Source: Affinundibacterium flavidum (GTDB lineage Bacteria > Pseudomonadota > Gammaproteobacteria > Burkholderiales > Burkholderiaceae_D). Taken from it: a DNA stretch of 64,000 nt. The DNA is taken from NCBI RefSeq assembly GCF_014284175.1, contig NZ_JACOGA010000021.1, forward strand, positions 19,266-83,265. The letters are read 5' to 3'. The notes beneath the pieces are model-generated. The model was not told the origin of the DNA. It did no database searches and saw only the letters and a program-made list of their open reading frames with translations. This document shows, one piece after another, positions 16,489-25,240 of this stretch; within the stretch, counting starts at the first letter, position 1; each line of letters begins with the position of its first letter. The position numbers were made by a program, and so were the translations under genes.

Positions 16489-17709
16489 TTACTCAGCGTC
16501 TTTTGGCTTAGCCGCCTCTCTACGATTAAACCCAGCCACCATATCAAAACGGAACAAACGACATTCCAATGCACCGTTAAAAAACGGTGTTTTGCGAGAT
16601 TCTTTTAAGCGCAACAGTTTTGGCAAACCCAAATCCGCGGTGAATAGAAACACGCTCCAGCCTGAAAAACGCTGTTTGAGTGTGCTGCTGAACGCAGAGA
16701 AAAATTCGCGTGCTAAATCGTCGGGTTCAAAGCTTTGATCACCTCGCACACCGATACGTTCGCCGTACGGTGGATTGGTTAAAAGAATACCTGGTGTTTC
16801 AGTCGGTGCTTTGATTTCTTGCGCTTCAATTTGCTTCAATGGGACTTCAAATTTGATGCCCGCTTTGTTCAAATTATTGCGCGTCATGATAACCATGTCG
16901 CCAGAAATATCGCTACCAAAAATCGTAGGTTCAGTTGGTAATGGATTGGCACGTATGCTGTTTTTGATGTCTTGCCATTCTTCTTCGACAAAGCTGCCGA
17001 ATTTTTCAAAGGCGAATTCGCGGCGCATGCCTGGTGGAATGCCTGCGACCATTTGTGCCGCTTCGATCAGAATGGTACCTGAGCCGCACATAGGGTCGAA
17101 TAAAGGTACGCCTGGTTTCCAACCTGAAGTGCGGAGCAAACCTGCTGCCAAGTTTTCGCGCAATGGAGCATCCCCTGTTTCTAAACGCCAGCCGCGTTTG
17201 AATAGCGCTTCGCCTGAGGTGTCAAGATAAACCGTGAAGTTGTGCGCGTCTAAAAAGCCAACGATACGCATGTCCGGTTGTTTGGTATCGACCGATGGGC
17301 GTTGGGTGAATTGGTCGCGGAAACGGTCGCAGATCGCATCTTTAATTTTGAGTGTAGTGAACTCTAAACTCTTGAGTGGAGACTTAACTGCGGTGACATC
17401 GACGCGGATGGTGTGGTGATAGCCAAACCAATCTTCCCACGGTTGTTCTAGCGTCATATCGTAGATATCGTTCTCGTTGCTGTAACCGCCATGCGCCATG
17501 CGCAGCAGCACGCGGGAAGCGATACGAGAATGCAAATTGACGCGATAGGCATCAGTGATTTCGCCAGAAAAATGCACACCACCCGGCACTTGCGTGTGCA
17601 CGTGGATAGTCTTAGGGGATTTGAGATCAGCGATCTCGTTGAGTTCTTCTGCTAAGGCAGTTTCCAAGCCGCGTGGGCATGGGCAAAAATAGGAATAACG
17701 TGTTTTCAT
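16489..17709 (-). CDS. THUMP-domain rRNA guanine-N2 methyltransferase
   Basis: SAM-dependent RNA methyltransferase of the RlmL N-terminal type, predicted to make m2G in 23S rRNA. The start chosen gives MKTRYSYFCPCPRGLETALAEEL, with AAAAGG six bases upstream; in-frame upstream starts add 7-14 unlikely residues. The N-terminal ferredoxin-like and THUMP domains cover roughly residues 1-160. The methyltransferase domain has the SAM motif FDPMCGSGTILIEAA near residue 205 and the catalytic NPPYGERIG near residue 312. At 406 residues it lacks the RlmK half found fused in E. coli RlmKL, which is usual in betaproteobacteria. It is monocistronic, with palindromic repeats on both sides. Confidence 0.88.
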   Translation of the reverse strand: MKTRYSYFCPCPRGLETALAEELNEIADLKSPKTIHVHTQVPGGVHFSGEITDAYRVNLHSRIASRVLLRMAHGGYSNENDIYDMTLEQPWEDWFGYHHTIRVDVTAVKSPLKSLEFTTLKIKDAICDRFRDQFTQRPSVDTKQPDMRIVGFLDAHNFTVYLDTSGEALFKRGWRLETGDAPLRENLAAGLLRTSGWKPGVPLFDPMCGSGTILIEAAQMVAGIPPGMRREFAFEKFGSFVEEEWQDIKNSIRANPLPTEPTIFGSDISGDMVIMTRNNLNKAGIKFEVPLKQIEAQEIKAPTETPGILLTNPPYGERIGVRGDQSFEPDDLAREFFSAFSSTLKQRFSGWSVFLFTADLGLPKLLRLKESRKTPFFNGALECRLFRFDMVAGFNRREAAKPKDAE

Positions 17710-17832
17710 GGGGGACCTTTTTTCCGTCATGGTTTTAAAAACTCTGAACACGCTGCGTGTCCTGAGGGCTTGCTAAAAATTACTACAAAATCTTTTTTCT
17801 GGCGCAGCGTATATAGAGAATCATTTGAACCA

Positions 17833-17921
17833 GTAGGGTGTGCCATGCGCACCGTCTTTTTGTTCTGCCACATAAAACATACGGTGATGTGCAATGATCT
17901 GGTGCGCATGGCGCACCCTAC
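17833..17921. repeat. GTAGGG-type palindromic repeat pair
   Basis: Two inverted 21-bp units (17833-17853, variant GTAGGGTGTGCCATGCGCACC split over its arms, and 17901-17921) separated by 47 bases. They lie between the DsbA-like isomerase and the rRNA methyltransferase genes. Confidence 0.88.
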
Positions 17922-17966
17922 AAGTGCTCTATGTACGCTGCGCTTCTGCAGCTAATACCTTTCAAT

Positions 17967-18569
17967 CTATCTAGCAAATTCACGCTCTAAAAAATCTAGT
18001 CTATCCTGTCCCCAAAAACCTTCATCCTTATACACATACCAAGGGGCGCCGAAGACATTGGCGGCAATCGCGTCATTCGTATTGCGATCGTAGTCGGCTT
18101 GAACGGCTGAAGTCTCCGCCGATTTTACTAATTGCTTCCCATCTAAATCGGCATCGCAAGCCAAGCCAATCAGAGTCGCTTCATCCGCGATATTTTTTTG
18201 TTCTGACCACATAGCTCGCATGATCGCAGTCGATAAAGTCAATGCGACTTCATTGCCATGCGCGATTTGGGCGGCAATAATCAAACGCGCTGCTGGATCA
18301 GGCGTTACCGGAAAAAACTGCGGTTGCACATGCAGTGGCACTTGCAAAAAATCACTCCAGCGTTGCAGCTCAATCAAGCGATATGCTTGTCTTTGTGGTG
18401 CACGTTTGGCTAATGGCAAACCACCTGATGCAGCAAAAACCCTACTGAGATCACAGGGTTTTATCGCTACTTTAACTTTATGTTTTGTTGCGATGTCGAT
18501 GAAGCGTTGATGTCCTAAATAAGACCAAGGTGAATGTGGGGCGAAATAGTAATCACAAACTTTGCTCAT
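17967..18569 (-). CDS. DsbA-family 2-hydroxychromene-2-carboxylate isomerase-like
   Basis: Thioredoxin-fold protein of 200 residues in the kappa-class GST / HCCA isomerase group. It starts VCDYYFAPHSPWSYLGHQRF, in which the DsbA CxxC is replaced by SPWSY-type residues, the serine serving as the glutathione-activating position in this family. The C-terminal VFGAPWYVYKDEGFWGQDRLDFLE is the family signature (cis-proline loop then WGQDR). Known members isomerise 2-hydroxychromene-2-carboxylate in naphthalene breakdown, but most homologues outside such pathways have unknown substrates, and no aromatic-degradation genes are nearby. GGAG lies eight bases before the ATG. It follows hemJ on the same strand after 96 bases that include a palindromic unit. 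Confidence 0.85.
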   Translation of the reverse strand: MSKVCDYYFAPHSPWSYLGHQRFIDIATKHKVKVAIKPCDLSRVFAASGGLPLAKRAPQRQAYRLIELQRWSDFLQVPLHVQPQFFPVTPDPAARLIIAAQIAHGNEVALTLSTAIMRAMWSEQKNIADEATLIGLACDADLDGKQLVKSAETSAVQADYDRNTNDAIAANVFGAPWYVYKDEGFWGQDRLDFLEREFAR

Positions 18570-18618
18570 GCAAGATACTCCACAGATTAGTCAATCAATG
18601 CATCCACTTACCATCGTT

Positions 18619-18639
18619 GGCGGCTTACGCCCGCCCTAC
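18619..18639 (-). repeat. Variant GTAGGG palindromic unit
   Basis: Read on the minus strand, this is GTAGGGCGGGCG followed by TAAGCCGCC, 21 bases with the same length and GTAGGG head as the main family but a different stem (GGCGG/CCGCC). It is a single copy between hemJ and the isomerase gene. Confidence 0.65.
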
Positions 18640-18665
18640 TTTCAAACCACGATTTTTAAAACGGC

Positions 18666-19088
18666 TTAAAATGGTTTAACCACCACCAAAATCACCGCAA
18701 CAATCATCATCAACACGGGCACTTCATTAAAGAAACGGAACCATTTATGGCTGCGTTTGTTCTGACCATTTTCAAATTTTTTCAGAATACTACCGCAAGC
18801 GTGGTGATAGCCAATCAGCAAAACGACGATGGCTAACTTCGCATGCATCCAGCCGTTGCCTGGTCCTTTTCCGATACCGTAGCCCAACCACAGCCATAGC
18901 CCCAAAATCAAAGCTGGGATCATTAACAAACTCATAAATCGATAGAGTTTACGTGCCATCATTAATAAGCGCTCTGTGGTGGATGGCTCTGTCTCCATCG
19001 CCAAATTCACGAATATTCTTGGTAAATAAAATAAGCCTGCAAACCAAGAGGCGATGAACACAATGTGAAATGCTTTCACGTATAGCAT
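18666..19088 (-). CDS. hemJ: Protoporphyrinogen IX oxidase HemJ / CopD-like
   Basis: Membrane protein of 140 residues with four predicted helices, matching the HemJ (UPF0093) family that oxidises protoporphyrinogen IX to protoporphyrin IX in the penultimate step of haem synthesis. Diagnostic features are the opening LYVKAFHIVFIASWFAGLFYLPRIFV with the conserved histidine at residue 8, GNGWMHAKLAIVVLLIGYHHACG in the middle and WFRFFNEVPVLMMI near the end. Older annotations call it CopD-like. The window also has hemH and hemL elsewhere. It follows proA with 41 bases between and may be cotranscribed. A ribosome binding site is not obvious. Confidence 0.85.
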   Translation of the reverse strand: MLYVKAFHIVFIASWFAGLFYLPRIFVNLAMETEPSTTERLLMMARKLYRFMSLLMIPALILGLWLWLGYGIGKGPGNGWMHAKLAIVVLLIGYHHACGSILKKFENGQNKRSHKWFRFFNEVPVLMMIVAVILVVVKPF

Positions 19089-19129
19089 AGGGGACTTTCT
19101 AATTGTTGTATCTTATTTGCTTGTCTTAC

Positions 19130-20416
19130 TTACTTGCGAACTTCACCATGACCAAACACGACATACTTCAACGAGGTTAAACCTTCCAGACCAACCGGCC
19201 CACGTGCGTGCAGTTTATCATTAGAAATACCAATCTCTGCGCCGAGCCCGTATTCAAAACCATCGGCAAAGCGGGTTGAAGCATTCACCATAACCGACGC
19301 TGAGTCGACTTCGCGCAAAAATGCCATGGCGCGACTGTAGTCTTCAGTAATGATGGATTCCGTGTGTTTGGATGAATAATGATTAATATGCTCGATTGCC
19401 GCCGTCATATCTGCGACAACTTTGACGGACAAGATCGGTGCCAAATATTCGGTGGACCAATCTGCCGCTTGTGCAGTCGCTAAATGCGGATAAGCATGCA
19501 AAATTTGTGCAGCTTTTTCATCGCAACGCAATTCGACCTGTTCAGTTAAATAGCGCTCGGCCAACAATGGCAATACCTGTGCGGCGATACCCTCTGCCAC
19601 CAGTAAAGTTTCCATCGTATTGCAAGTACCGTAGCGATGGCATTTTGCATTGAATCCTATATTAACGGCTTTTTGAATATCCGCTTTATCATCAATGTAG
19701 ACGTGACAAATACCATCCAGATGCTTGATCATCGGTACTGTCGCCTCACGCATCAGGCGTTCAATCAAACCCTTGCCACCGCGTGGCACGATCACATCGA
19801 CGTATTCGGGCATGGTAATCAGTGCCCCCACCGCTGCACGATCTGTAGTGTCGACGACTTGCACCGCTTGCTCCGGCAAACCGGCTGTGCGCAAACCTTC
19901 TTTAACTAAATTGGCTAGAGCACGATTGCAGTTAATCGCTTCGGAACCGCCACGCAAGATGGTTGCATTACCGCTCTTAATACACAATCCAGCAGCATCG
20001 ACAGTCACGTTAGGACGTGCTTCATAGATGATGCCAATCACTCCGAGTGGTACACGCATTTGTCCCACTTGTATGCCGGATGGGCGATATTTCATGTTCG
20101 AGATTTCACCAATTGGATCTGGCAAACGCGCAATTTGCTCTAAGCCTTCAGCCATCGTAGCAATCGCTTTATCGCTAAGTGCCAGGCGATCTAGCATCGC
20201 CGCTTCCATACCTGCAGCTTTGGCGGCAGCCAAGTCTAGTTCATTTGCTGCACGCAGAGCTGGTGCTTCACGACGTATCGCTGTTGCAATTGCCAGTAAG
20301 GCTTGATTCTTGGTGGCAGTGTCTGCTTTCGCCATGGCGCGCGATGCTTGGCGCGCTTTTTGACCTAGCGTTTGCATGTAATGTTGGATGCTATCCGCAT
20401 CAGTTACCGTATTCAT
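19130..20416 (-). CDS. proA: Gamma-glutamyl phosphate reductase
   Basis: NADPH-dependent enzyme of proline synthesis, reducing gamma-glutamyl phosphate to glutamate semialdehyde. At 428 residues the length is standard. Visible landmarks are VPLGVIGIIYEARPNVTVDAAGLCIKSGNATILRGG (cofactor domain, residues 118-153), VIVPRGGKGLIERL, the active-site cysteine region AKCHRYGTCNTMETLLV, and the C-terminal FGLGAEIGISNDKLHARGPVGLEGLTS-type stretch. No proB is adjacent, as in other betaproteobacteria, where proB lies with obg. It sits 186 bases downstream of holA, the gap being filled by a palindromic repeat pair. Confidence 0.96.
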   Translation of the reverse strand: MNTVTDADSIQHYMQTLGQKARQASRAMAKADTATKNQALLAIATAIRREAPALRAANELDLAAAKAAGMEAAMLDRLALSDKAIATMAEGLEQIARLPDPIGEISNMKYRPSGIQVGQMRVPLGVIGIIYEARPNVTVDAAGLCIKSGNATILRGGSEAINCNRALANLVKEGLRTAGLPEQAVQVVDTTDRAAVGALITMPEYVDVIVPRGGKGLIERLMREATVPMIKHLDGICHVYIDDKADIQKAVNIGFNAKCHRYGTCNTMETLLVAEGIAAQVLPLLAERYLTEQVELRCDEKAAQILHAYPHLATAQAADWSTEYLAPILSVKVVADMTAAIEHINHYSSKHTESIITEDYSRAMAFLREVDSASVMVNASTRFADGFEYGLGAEIGISNDKLHARGPVGLEGLTSLKYVVFGHGEVRK

Positions 20417-20458
20417 TTTTTATTCACTTTGAAATCTGTTTTGCGTAATCTATTTTAC

Positions 20459-20550
20459 GTAGGGTGCGCCGTGCGCACCGTTTTTTTGCATAATGGTGAC
20501 GAAGAAGTGTAGAGATTTTTCAGCGTTTTGGTGCGCATGGCGCACCCTAC
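20459..20550. repeat. GTAGGG-type palindromic repeat pair
   Basis: Two inverted 21-bp units (20459-20479 and 20530-20550) separated by 50 bases in the holA-proA gap, near-identical to those at 13400 and 17833. Confidence 0.9.
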
Positions 20551-20602
20551 AAAATCACTGCGATCTCTGCGCCTCTGCGGCTAAGCGTTTCTTTTGAAAA
20601 CC

Positions 20603-21619
20603 TTATGCCTTCGCTACACGCAAGCCTAAATGTAAAAGCGCATCCCAGGCATCTCCGGCGAACTTCGGTGCGCGTAAACCTTTGACCATTTTGTCGATTT
20701 GCGCAGCGTCTTGTAGTGCTGCTTGCAAGGTCGCTAAACTGACGCGACGTAGTGCTGGCTCCATGAGTTTTTCTCTTGGCCCCCAGATACGGTACTCTTT
20801 TAAGAGTGCCCCTAATGGGCGCCCTTGTGCGACGCCGGATTTTAATTTGAGTAGTGTGCGCAGCTCTTCTGCCATCGCCCACAAGACTAAAGGCAGGGCT
20901 TCGCCCTCGCCTTTGAGTCCATCTAACATTCTGACTAGGCGTGCCACATCGCCAACCAACATTGCTTCATTTAATTTGAAGACATCGTAACGAGCGACAT
21001 TTAAGACCGCATCATGGATCACTTCAAAACTGAGCTTGCCTTGTGGATGCAGTAATCCTAATTTTTGTATTTCTTGATGTGCAGCCAGTAAATTACCTTC
21101 GACACGATCCGCGATAAATTCCAGACTTTGACGATCGGCGCTTTGTCCTTGTGCTGCCAGCCGTTGTCCTATCCAATTCGGTAAAGCAAGGCGCTCGATC
21201 AGCGGGATGTCGATATACACCGCCGCTTGTTGCAGCATCGTGACCCAGGCCGCTTTTTGCGTTGCCCAATCGAGTTTGGGTAAGGTAATTAAAGTGATGT
21301 TATCAGGCGACAGATCACGTACATATTCTTGTAAAGCCGCGCCGCCGTCTTTGCCTGGCTTACCCGTTGGGATGCGCAGGTCTATCAGTTTTTTATCGCC
21401 GAATAGGGATTGTGATTGATTCGCTGCCAGTAGTTCGCCCCATTTAAAATAGCGTTCAACTGTGAGAATCTCACGTTCTAAAAAACCCTGCGCCTTGGTG
21501 ATTTTGCGTATCTTGTCAGCAGTCTCTTGCACTAGCAAATGCTCGTCGCTAGAGATGACATAGATCGCCGCCAAGCCTTTGGCGAGATGAGCATCAATAG
21601 CGTCGTAGCGTAATTGCAT
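20603..21619 (-). CDS. holA: DNA polymerase III delta subunit
   Basis: Clamp-loader subunit that opens the beta sliding clamp. Length 338 is normal. The N-terminal degenerate AAA+ domain starts AIYVISSDEHLLVQETADKI, where the Walker A is lost as in all HolA, and goes on to VERYFKWGELLAANQSQSLFGDKKLIDLRIP, the classic sSLFgdkRlVeLr family stretch. The middle contains FIADRVEGNLLAAHQEIQKLGLL, another HolA hallmark, and the C-terminal collar domain is helical. It starts 12 bases after the lptE stop, and the pair lptE-holA is conserved widely in proteobacteria, so cotranscription is near certain. Confidence 0.95.
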   Translation of the reverse strand: MQLRYDAIDAHLAKGLAAIYVISSDEHLLVQETADKIRKITKAQGFLEREILTVERYFKWGELLAANQSQSLFGDKKLIDLRIPTGKPGKDGGAALQEYVRDLSPDNITLITLPKLDWATQKAAWVTMLQQAAVYIDIPLIERLALPNWIGQRLAAQGQSADRQSLEFIADRVEGNLLAAHQEIQKLGLLHPQGKLSFEVIHDAVLNVARYDVFKLNEAMLVGDVARLVRMLDGLKGEGEALPLVLWAMAEELRTLLKLKSGVAQGRPLGALLKEYRIWGPREKLMEPALRRVSLATLQAALQDAAQIDKMVKGLRAPKFAGDAWDALLHLGLRVAKA

Positions 21620-21631
21620 TTCTGATTGGCC

Positions 21632-22150
21632 TTAATCTGATTTAGCTGGCGCATCCATCTTAACGACGGCTAGGCGACGCATAATTTGCTGCACCAATTC
21701 GGATTGCATATCGCGATAGAGCAAAGCTTCTTCCGCTTCTTTCGCTAAGACTTCGTTTTCTTTAAAGCTGAGATTACGTTTCAAACTGATTGTCGTAGGT
21801 TCTAAGACTTCACGTCCGGCTTTGTCGCGCAAACGGAATTTTAAATTGTAAATCAAATTAAATTCACGGACACGACCTTGGCTGTTCAAGGACAAAATCA
21901 CTTTGTCGCGCGTTTCGCCGAGTACATCCAAAATCACTTCTGCATTGGTGGCTTGTGCCGTCACTTCGGTTTTTCCGTTAGCGCGCAGATTGCGTTTGAG
22001 CTCACCTCCTAAAGCTGAGCTTTCTGGCAGGCCTACGTAAATACTTTGAAATGGAAACACGACTGCGCCGCGCAGAGCAAAACCGCAAGCACTGATGCTC
22101 GTTGCGAGAACGAGATAAGTAACAATTTTCAGAAAACGATTTATGCTCAT
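21632..22150 (-). CDS. lptE: LPS-assembly lipoprotein LptE
   Basis: Outer-membrane lipoprotein that plugs the LptD barrel and helps insert lipopolysaccharide. I start at the ATG giving MSINRFLKIVTYLVLATSISAC, which puts the lipobox cysteine at residue 22. An in-frame GTG at 22162 would add four residues and cannot be excluded. After the lipobox the sequence CGFALRGAVVFPFQSIYVGLPESSALG is typical of LptE (CGFxLRG). About 172 residues, usual length. It lies in the gap after leuS and directly before holA. The 340 bases between leuS and lptE hold hairpin repeats, so an own promoter or processing site is possible. Confidence 0.92.
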   Translation of the reverse strand: MSINRFLKIVTYLVLATSISACGFALRGAVVFPFQSIYVGLPESSALGGELKRNLRANGKTEVTAQATNAEVILDVLGETRDKVILSLNSQGRVREFNLIYNLKFRLRDKAGREVLEPTTISLKRNLSFKENEVLAKEAEEALLYRDMQSELVQQIMRRLAVVKMDAPAKSD

Positions 22151-22162
22151 GGAGGCTTTCAC

Positions 22163-22491
22163 TCTTTCTACAACAGGAATTTCAAACTCCCTTCTCCCGC
22201 AAGCGGGAGAAGGGTCGGGGATGAGGGGGGGTCAGTTTTGGATAAAATTACTGAAGGCGACAGGCGGTATTCCACACTGTTTTTCGCCTCTGAATAATTC
22301 CATCGTTCCTGAACCACCCTCCCTTGCAGGGCGCATACTCGCTATCACGCGAGTATCGCTACGCAGGCGATCAGCATGCTGATCGAAACCCCTGCTTCGC
22401 CCCTAGCCCTCTCCCGCTTGCGGGAGAGGGGATTAGACTTACAATGTCTCTGCGTACTCTGCGGCAATGCAGTTGAATCTCAAACTCAAAC
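22163..22491. repeat. Hairpin-repeat array between leuS and lptE
   Basis: Four strong hairpins in 235 bases: CCCTTCTCCCGC/GCGGGAGAAGGG at 22196-22221 (12-bp stem, 2-base loop), ATACTCGC/GCGAGTAT at 22335-22356, an 18-bp perfect palindrome centred on CAGCATGCTG at 22368-22385, and CCCTCTCCCGC/GCGGGAGAGGG at 22407-22430. The first and last are inverted copies of one unit (CTCCCGCAAGCGGGAG core) followed by a G-rich tail, as in bacterial interspersed mosaic elements. No gene fits. Confidence 0.8.
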
Positions 22492-25119
22492 TCAAACAAC
22501 AATATTCACCAACTTACCCGGCACAACAATAATCTTCTTCGGCGCACCTTCAATAAAACGTGCAGCGCTTTCATTCGCCACCGCAGCCGCTTCGATAGTC
22601 GCTTTGTCGGCATCTTTCGCCACCTTGATACTACCGCGCAATTTGCCGTTCACTTGTACCATCAATTCGATTTCATCTTGCACCAAGGCAGCCGCATCAA
22701 CTTGTGGCCACGGTGCATCGATGATGCCGCCCAAGTCTTGTACGTAGCCAAGTTCATTCCACAAAGCATGCGTAATATGCGGGCAGACTGGATACAAGCC
22801 ACGTAACAAAATACCGAAGGCTTCGCGTACTGCAGCGGCAGAACCTTCTGCTTCAGATTTGAACGATTCAATGGTGTTCAATAATTTCATCGCACCAGAT
22901 ACGACCGTGTTGTACTGCAAACGGTCGTAATCGCTATCGATTTGTTTCAGCGTGCTGTGTACCTCAAAGCGCAATGCTTTCACATCCGCCGCATAATTCG
23001 CTGCTGGAGTTACACCTGCTGCAATGCTTGGGGAAAATTTCAAAGCTGTTGCCCACAAACGGCGCAAGTAACGTGATGCACCTTCCACACCACTACTGCT
23101 CCACGCAGCACTTTGATCTGGCGGACCTGCGAACATCGTGAACAGACGTGCCGTATCTGCACCAAACTGGCTGATAATGTCTTTTGGTTCCACCACGTTA
23201 TTTTTGGACTTAGACATCTTCTCGACGCCACCCATTTGCACAGGCTGACCATCGCTCTTCAAACTGGCAGAAATCGGACGGCCTTTTTCGTCATGTTGCA
23301 CTTCAACTTCATTTGGATAGAACCAAATCTTTTTACCACTTGCTTCTTCGCGATAGTAAGACTCGTTGAGCAACATACCTTGCGTGAACAAGTTTTTAAA
23401 TGGTTCATCAATTTTCACCAAGCCCATATCGCGCATGGCTTTAGTCCAGAAACGTGCATACAGCAAATGCAAAACCGCATGTTCCACACCGCCGATGTAT
23501 TGATCCATCGCCATCCAATAGTCATTGCGCTCATCGACCATCGTTGTTGCATCTGGACAGGTATAACGCATGAAGTACCAGCTGGAATCCACGAAGGTAT
23601 CCATCGTGTCGGTTTCGCGGTGCGCTGGCTTGCCGCATTTCGGGCAAGGCACGTTCAAGAAAGCGGCATGCGTTTTCAAAGGATTGCCAGAACCGTCAGG
23701 GATGCATTCGGTAGGCAATACCACCGGCAAATCTTCATAAGGTACAGGCACGTCACCGCAATCATCGCAATGAATGATAGGGATAGGTGTGCCCCAATAA
23801 CGTTGACGAGAAATACCCCAATCACGCAAACGCCAGGTGGTTTTCTTTTCGCCTACGCCTTTAGCGACGAGGTCAGCGGCAACAGCATCAACTGCTGCTT
23901 TGTAGCTCAAGCCATCGTACTTGCCGGAATTTACCGTCACGCATTTTTGTTTGTCGCCATACCATTCCGCCCAAGCGTCAGTCGTGAATGTTTCACCTTC
24001 GACAGCAACGACTTGTTTGATCGCGATGTCATACTTTTTCGCAAACGCAAAATCACGTTCATCATGCGCTGGCACGCCCATCACTGCGCCGTCGCCATAG
24101 GTCATCAAAACATAATTACCAACCCAGACTTCAACTTGTTCGCCGGTCAATGGATGGGTGACGAATAAACCTGTAGGCAAACCTTCTTTTTCTTTGGTCG
24201 CCATTTCAGCTTCGGTGGTGCCACCGGCTTTGCATTCTTCAATGAACGCGGCTAATTTAGTGTTATTTTTTGCAGCGACTGTGGCGAGTGGATGTTCTGC
24301 CGCGACTGCGCAGAAAGTGACGCCCATAATCGTGTCAGGACGGGTCGTGAACACATACATCTTACCGTCTTGCACCAGTGCGCCAGAATCATCTTTGATC
24401 TCATGACTGAAGGCGAAACGCACGCCTTCGCTCTTACCGATCCAGTTGCGCTGCATAGTGCGCACCTGATCTGGCCAGCCATCGAGTTGATCGATGCTGG
24501 ACAAAAGCTCTTCTGCATATTGCGTGATACCGAAGTAATAGCCTGGAATTTCGCGTTTCTCTACCACGGCGCCTGAACGCCAGCCTTTACCATCAATCAC
24601 TTGCTCGTTCGCCAATACAGTTTGATCAACCGGATCCCAGTTCACGACTTGCGTTTTTTTGTAGGCGACGCCTTTTTCCAGCATCTTCAAAAACAACCAC
24701 TGATTCCAACGATAGTAATCTGGATCACAAGTCGCGACTTCGCGTGACCAGTCAAATGCCAAGCCCAAAGGCTGCATTTGTGATTTCATGTCTTCGATAT
24801 TCGCGTAAGTCCATTCAGCCGGTGATTTTTTGTAGGCAATCGCTGCATTTTCTGCAGGCAAACCAAACGCATCCCAGCCCATAGGCATCAAGACGTTATA
24901 ACCCTTCATGCGTAATTGACGCGCCAGCATGTCGTTGATGGTGTAGTTACGCACGTGACCCATATGCAACTTACCAGATGGGTAAGGCAACATAGAACAG
25001 GCGTAGTATTTACCTTTTGGGAAACGTGGATCGTTTTCTACCGTTTTAAACGCATTTGACTCGGTCCAATGCTGCTGGGCGGCTTGTTCAACTTCTGCTG
25101 GGCTGTATTTTTCTTGCAT
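22492..25119 (-). CDS. leuS: Leucyl-tRNA synthetase
   Basis: Class I aminoacyl-tRNA synthetase charging tRNA-Leu. The 875 residues include the HIGH-type motif in YPSGKLHMGHVRNYTIND (residues 46-63), the CP1 editing domain with TTRPDTIMGVTFCAVAAEHPL (threonine-rich editing site), GVPAHDERDFAFAKKY, the zinc-binding CPKCGKPAHRETDTMDTFVDSSWYF and the KMSKS loop VEKMSKSKNNVVEP. The anticodon-binding helical domain and small C-terminal domain finish at GKLVNIVV. All are intact. It is downstream of the exbB-exbD pair (121-base gap) and upstream of lptE-holA, the usual burkholderial order. Confidence 0.98.
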   Translation of the reverse strand: MQEKYSPAEVEQAAQQHWTESNAFKTVENDPRFPKGKYYACSMLPYPSGKLHMGHVRNYTINDMLARQLRMKGYNVLMPMGWDAFGLPAENAAIAYKKSPAEWTYANIEDMKSQMQPLGLAFDWSREVATCDPDYYRWNQWLFLKMLEKGVAYKKTQVVNWDPVDQTVLANEQVIDGKGWRSGAVVEKREIPGYYFGITQYAEELLSSIDQLDGWPDQVRTMQRNWIGKSEGVRFAFSHEIKDDSGALVQDGKMYVFTTRPDTIMGVTFCAVAAEHPLATVAAKNNTKLAAFIEECKAGGTTEAEMATKEKEGLPTGLFVTHPLTGEQVEVWVGNYVLMTYGDGAVMGVPAHDERDFAFAKKYDIAIKQVVAVEGETFTTDAWAEWYGDKQKCVTVNSGKYDGLSYKAAVDAVAADLVAKGVGEKKTTWRLRDWGISRQRYWGTPIPIIHCDDCGDVPVPYEDLPVVLPTECIPDGSGNPLKTHAAFLNVPCPKCGKPAHRETDTMDTFVDSSWYFMRYTCPDATTMVDERNDYWMAMDQYIGGVEHAVLHLLYARFWTKAMRDMGLVKIDEPFKNLFTQGMLLNESYYREEASGKKIWFYPNEVEVQHDEKGRPISASLKSDGQPVQMGGVEKMSKSKNNVVEPKDIISQFGADTARLFTMFAGPPDQSAAWSSSGVEGASRYLRRLWATALKFSPSIAAGVTPAANYAADVKALRFEVHSTLKQIDSDYDRLQYNTVVSGAMKLLNTIESFKSEAEGSAAAVREAFGILLRGLYPVCPHITHALWNELGYVQDLGGIIDAPWPQVDAAALVQDEIELMVQVNGKLRGSIKVAKDADKATIEAAAVANESAARFIEGAPKKIIVVPGKLVNIVV

Positions 25120-25240
25120 GACGATTCTATTGAAGAAATAAATTAAATTTTGAGGAAATGCGATACTTACTAGAACCTTAGATTATAAGGCTAAAGCACT
25201 GTTATTTGAGGGAGCAAGAGGAGAAAAAGCCAGCTTTCGC

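Noticed and set aside
23113..24168. 351-codon plus-strand frame
   Set aside because: It is antisense to leuS. The histidine- and isoleucine-rich product is a reading-frame shadow; leuS motifs are intact on the other strand.
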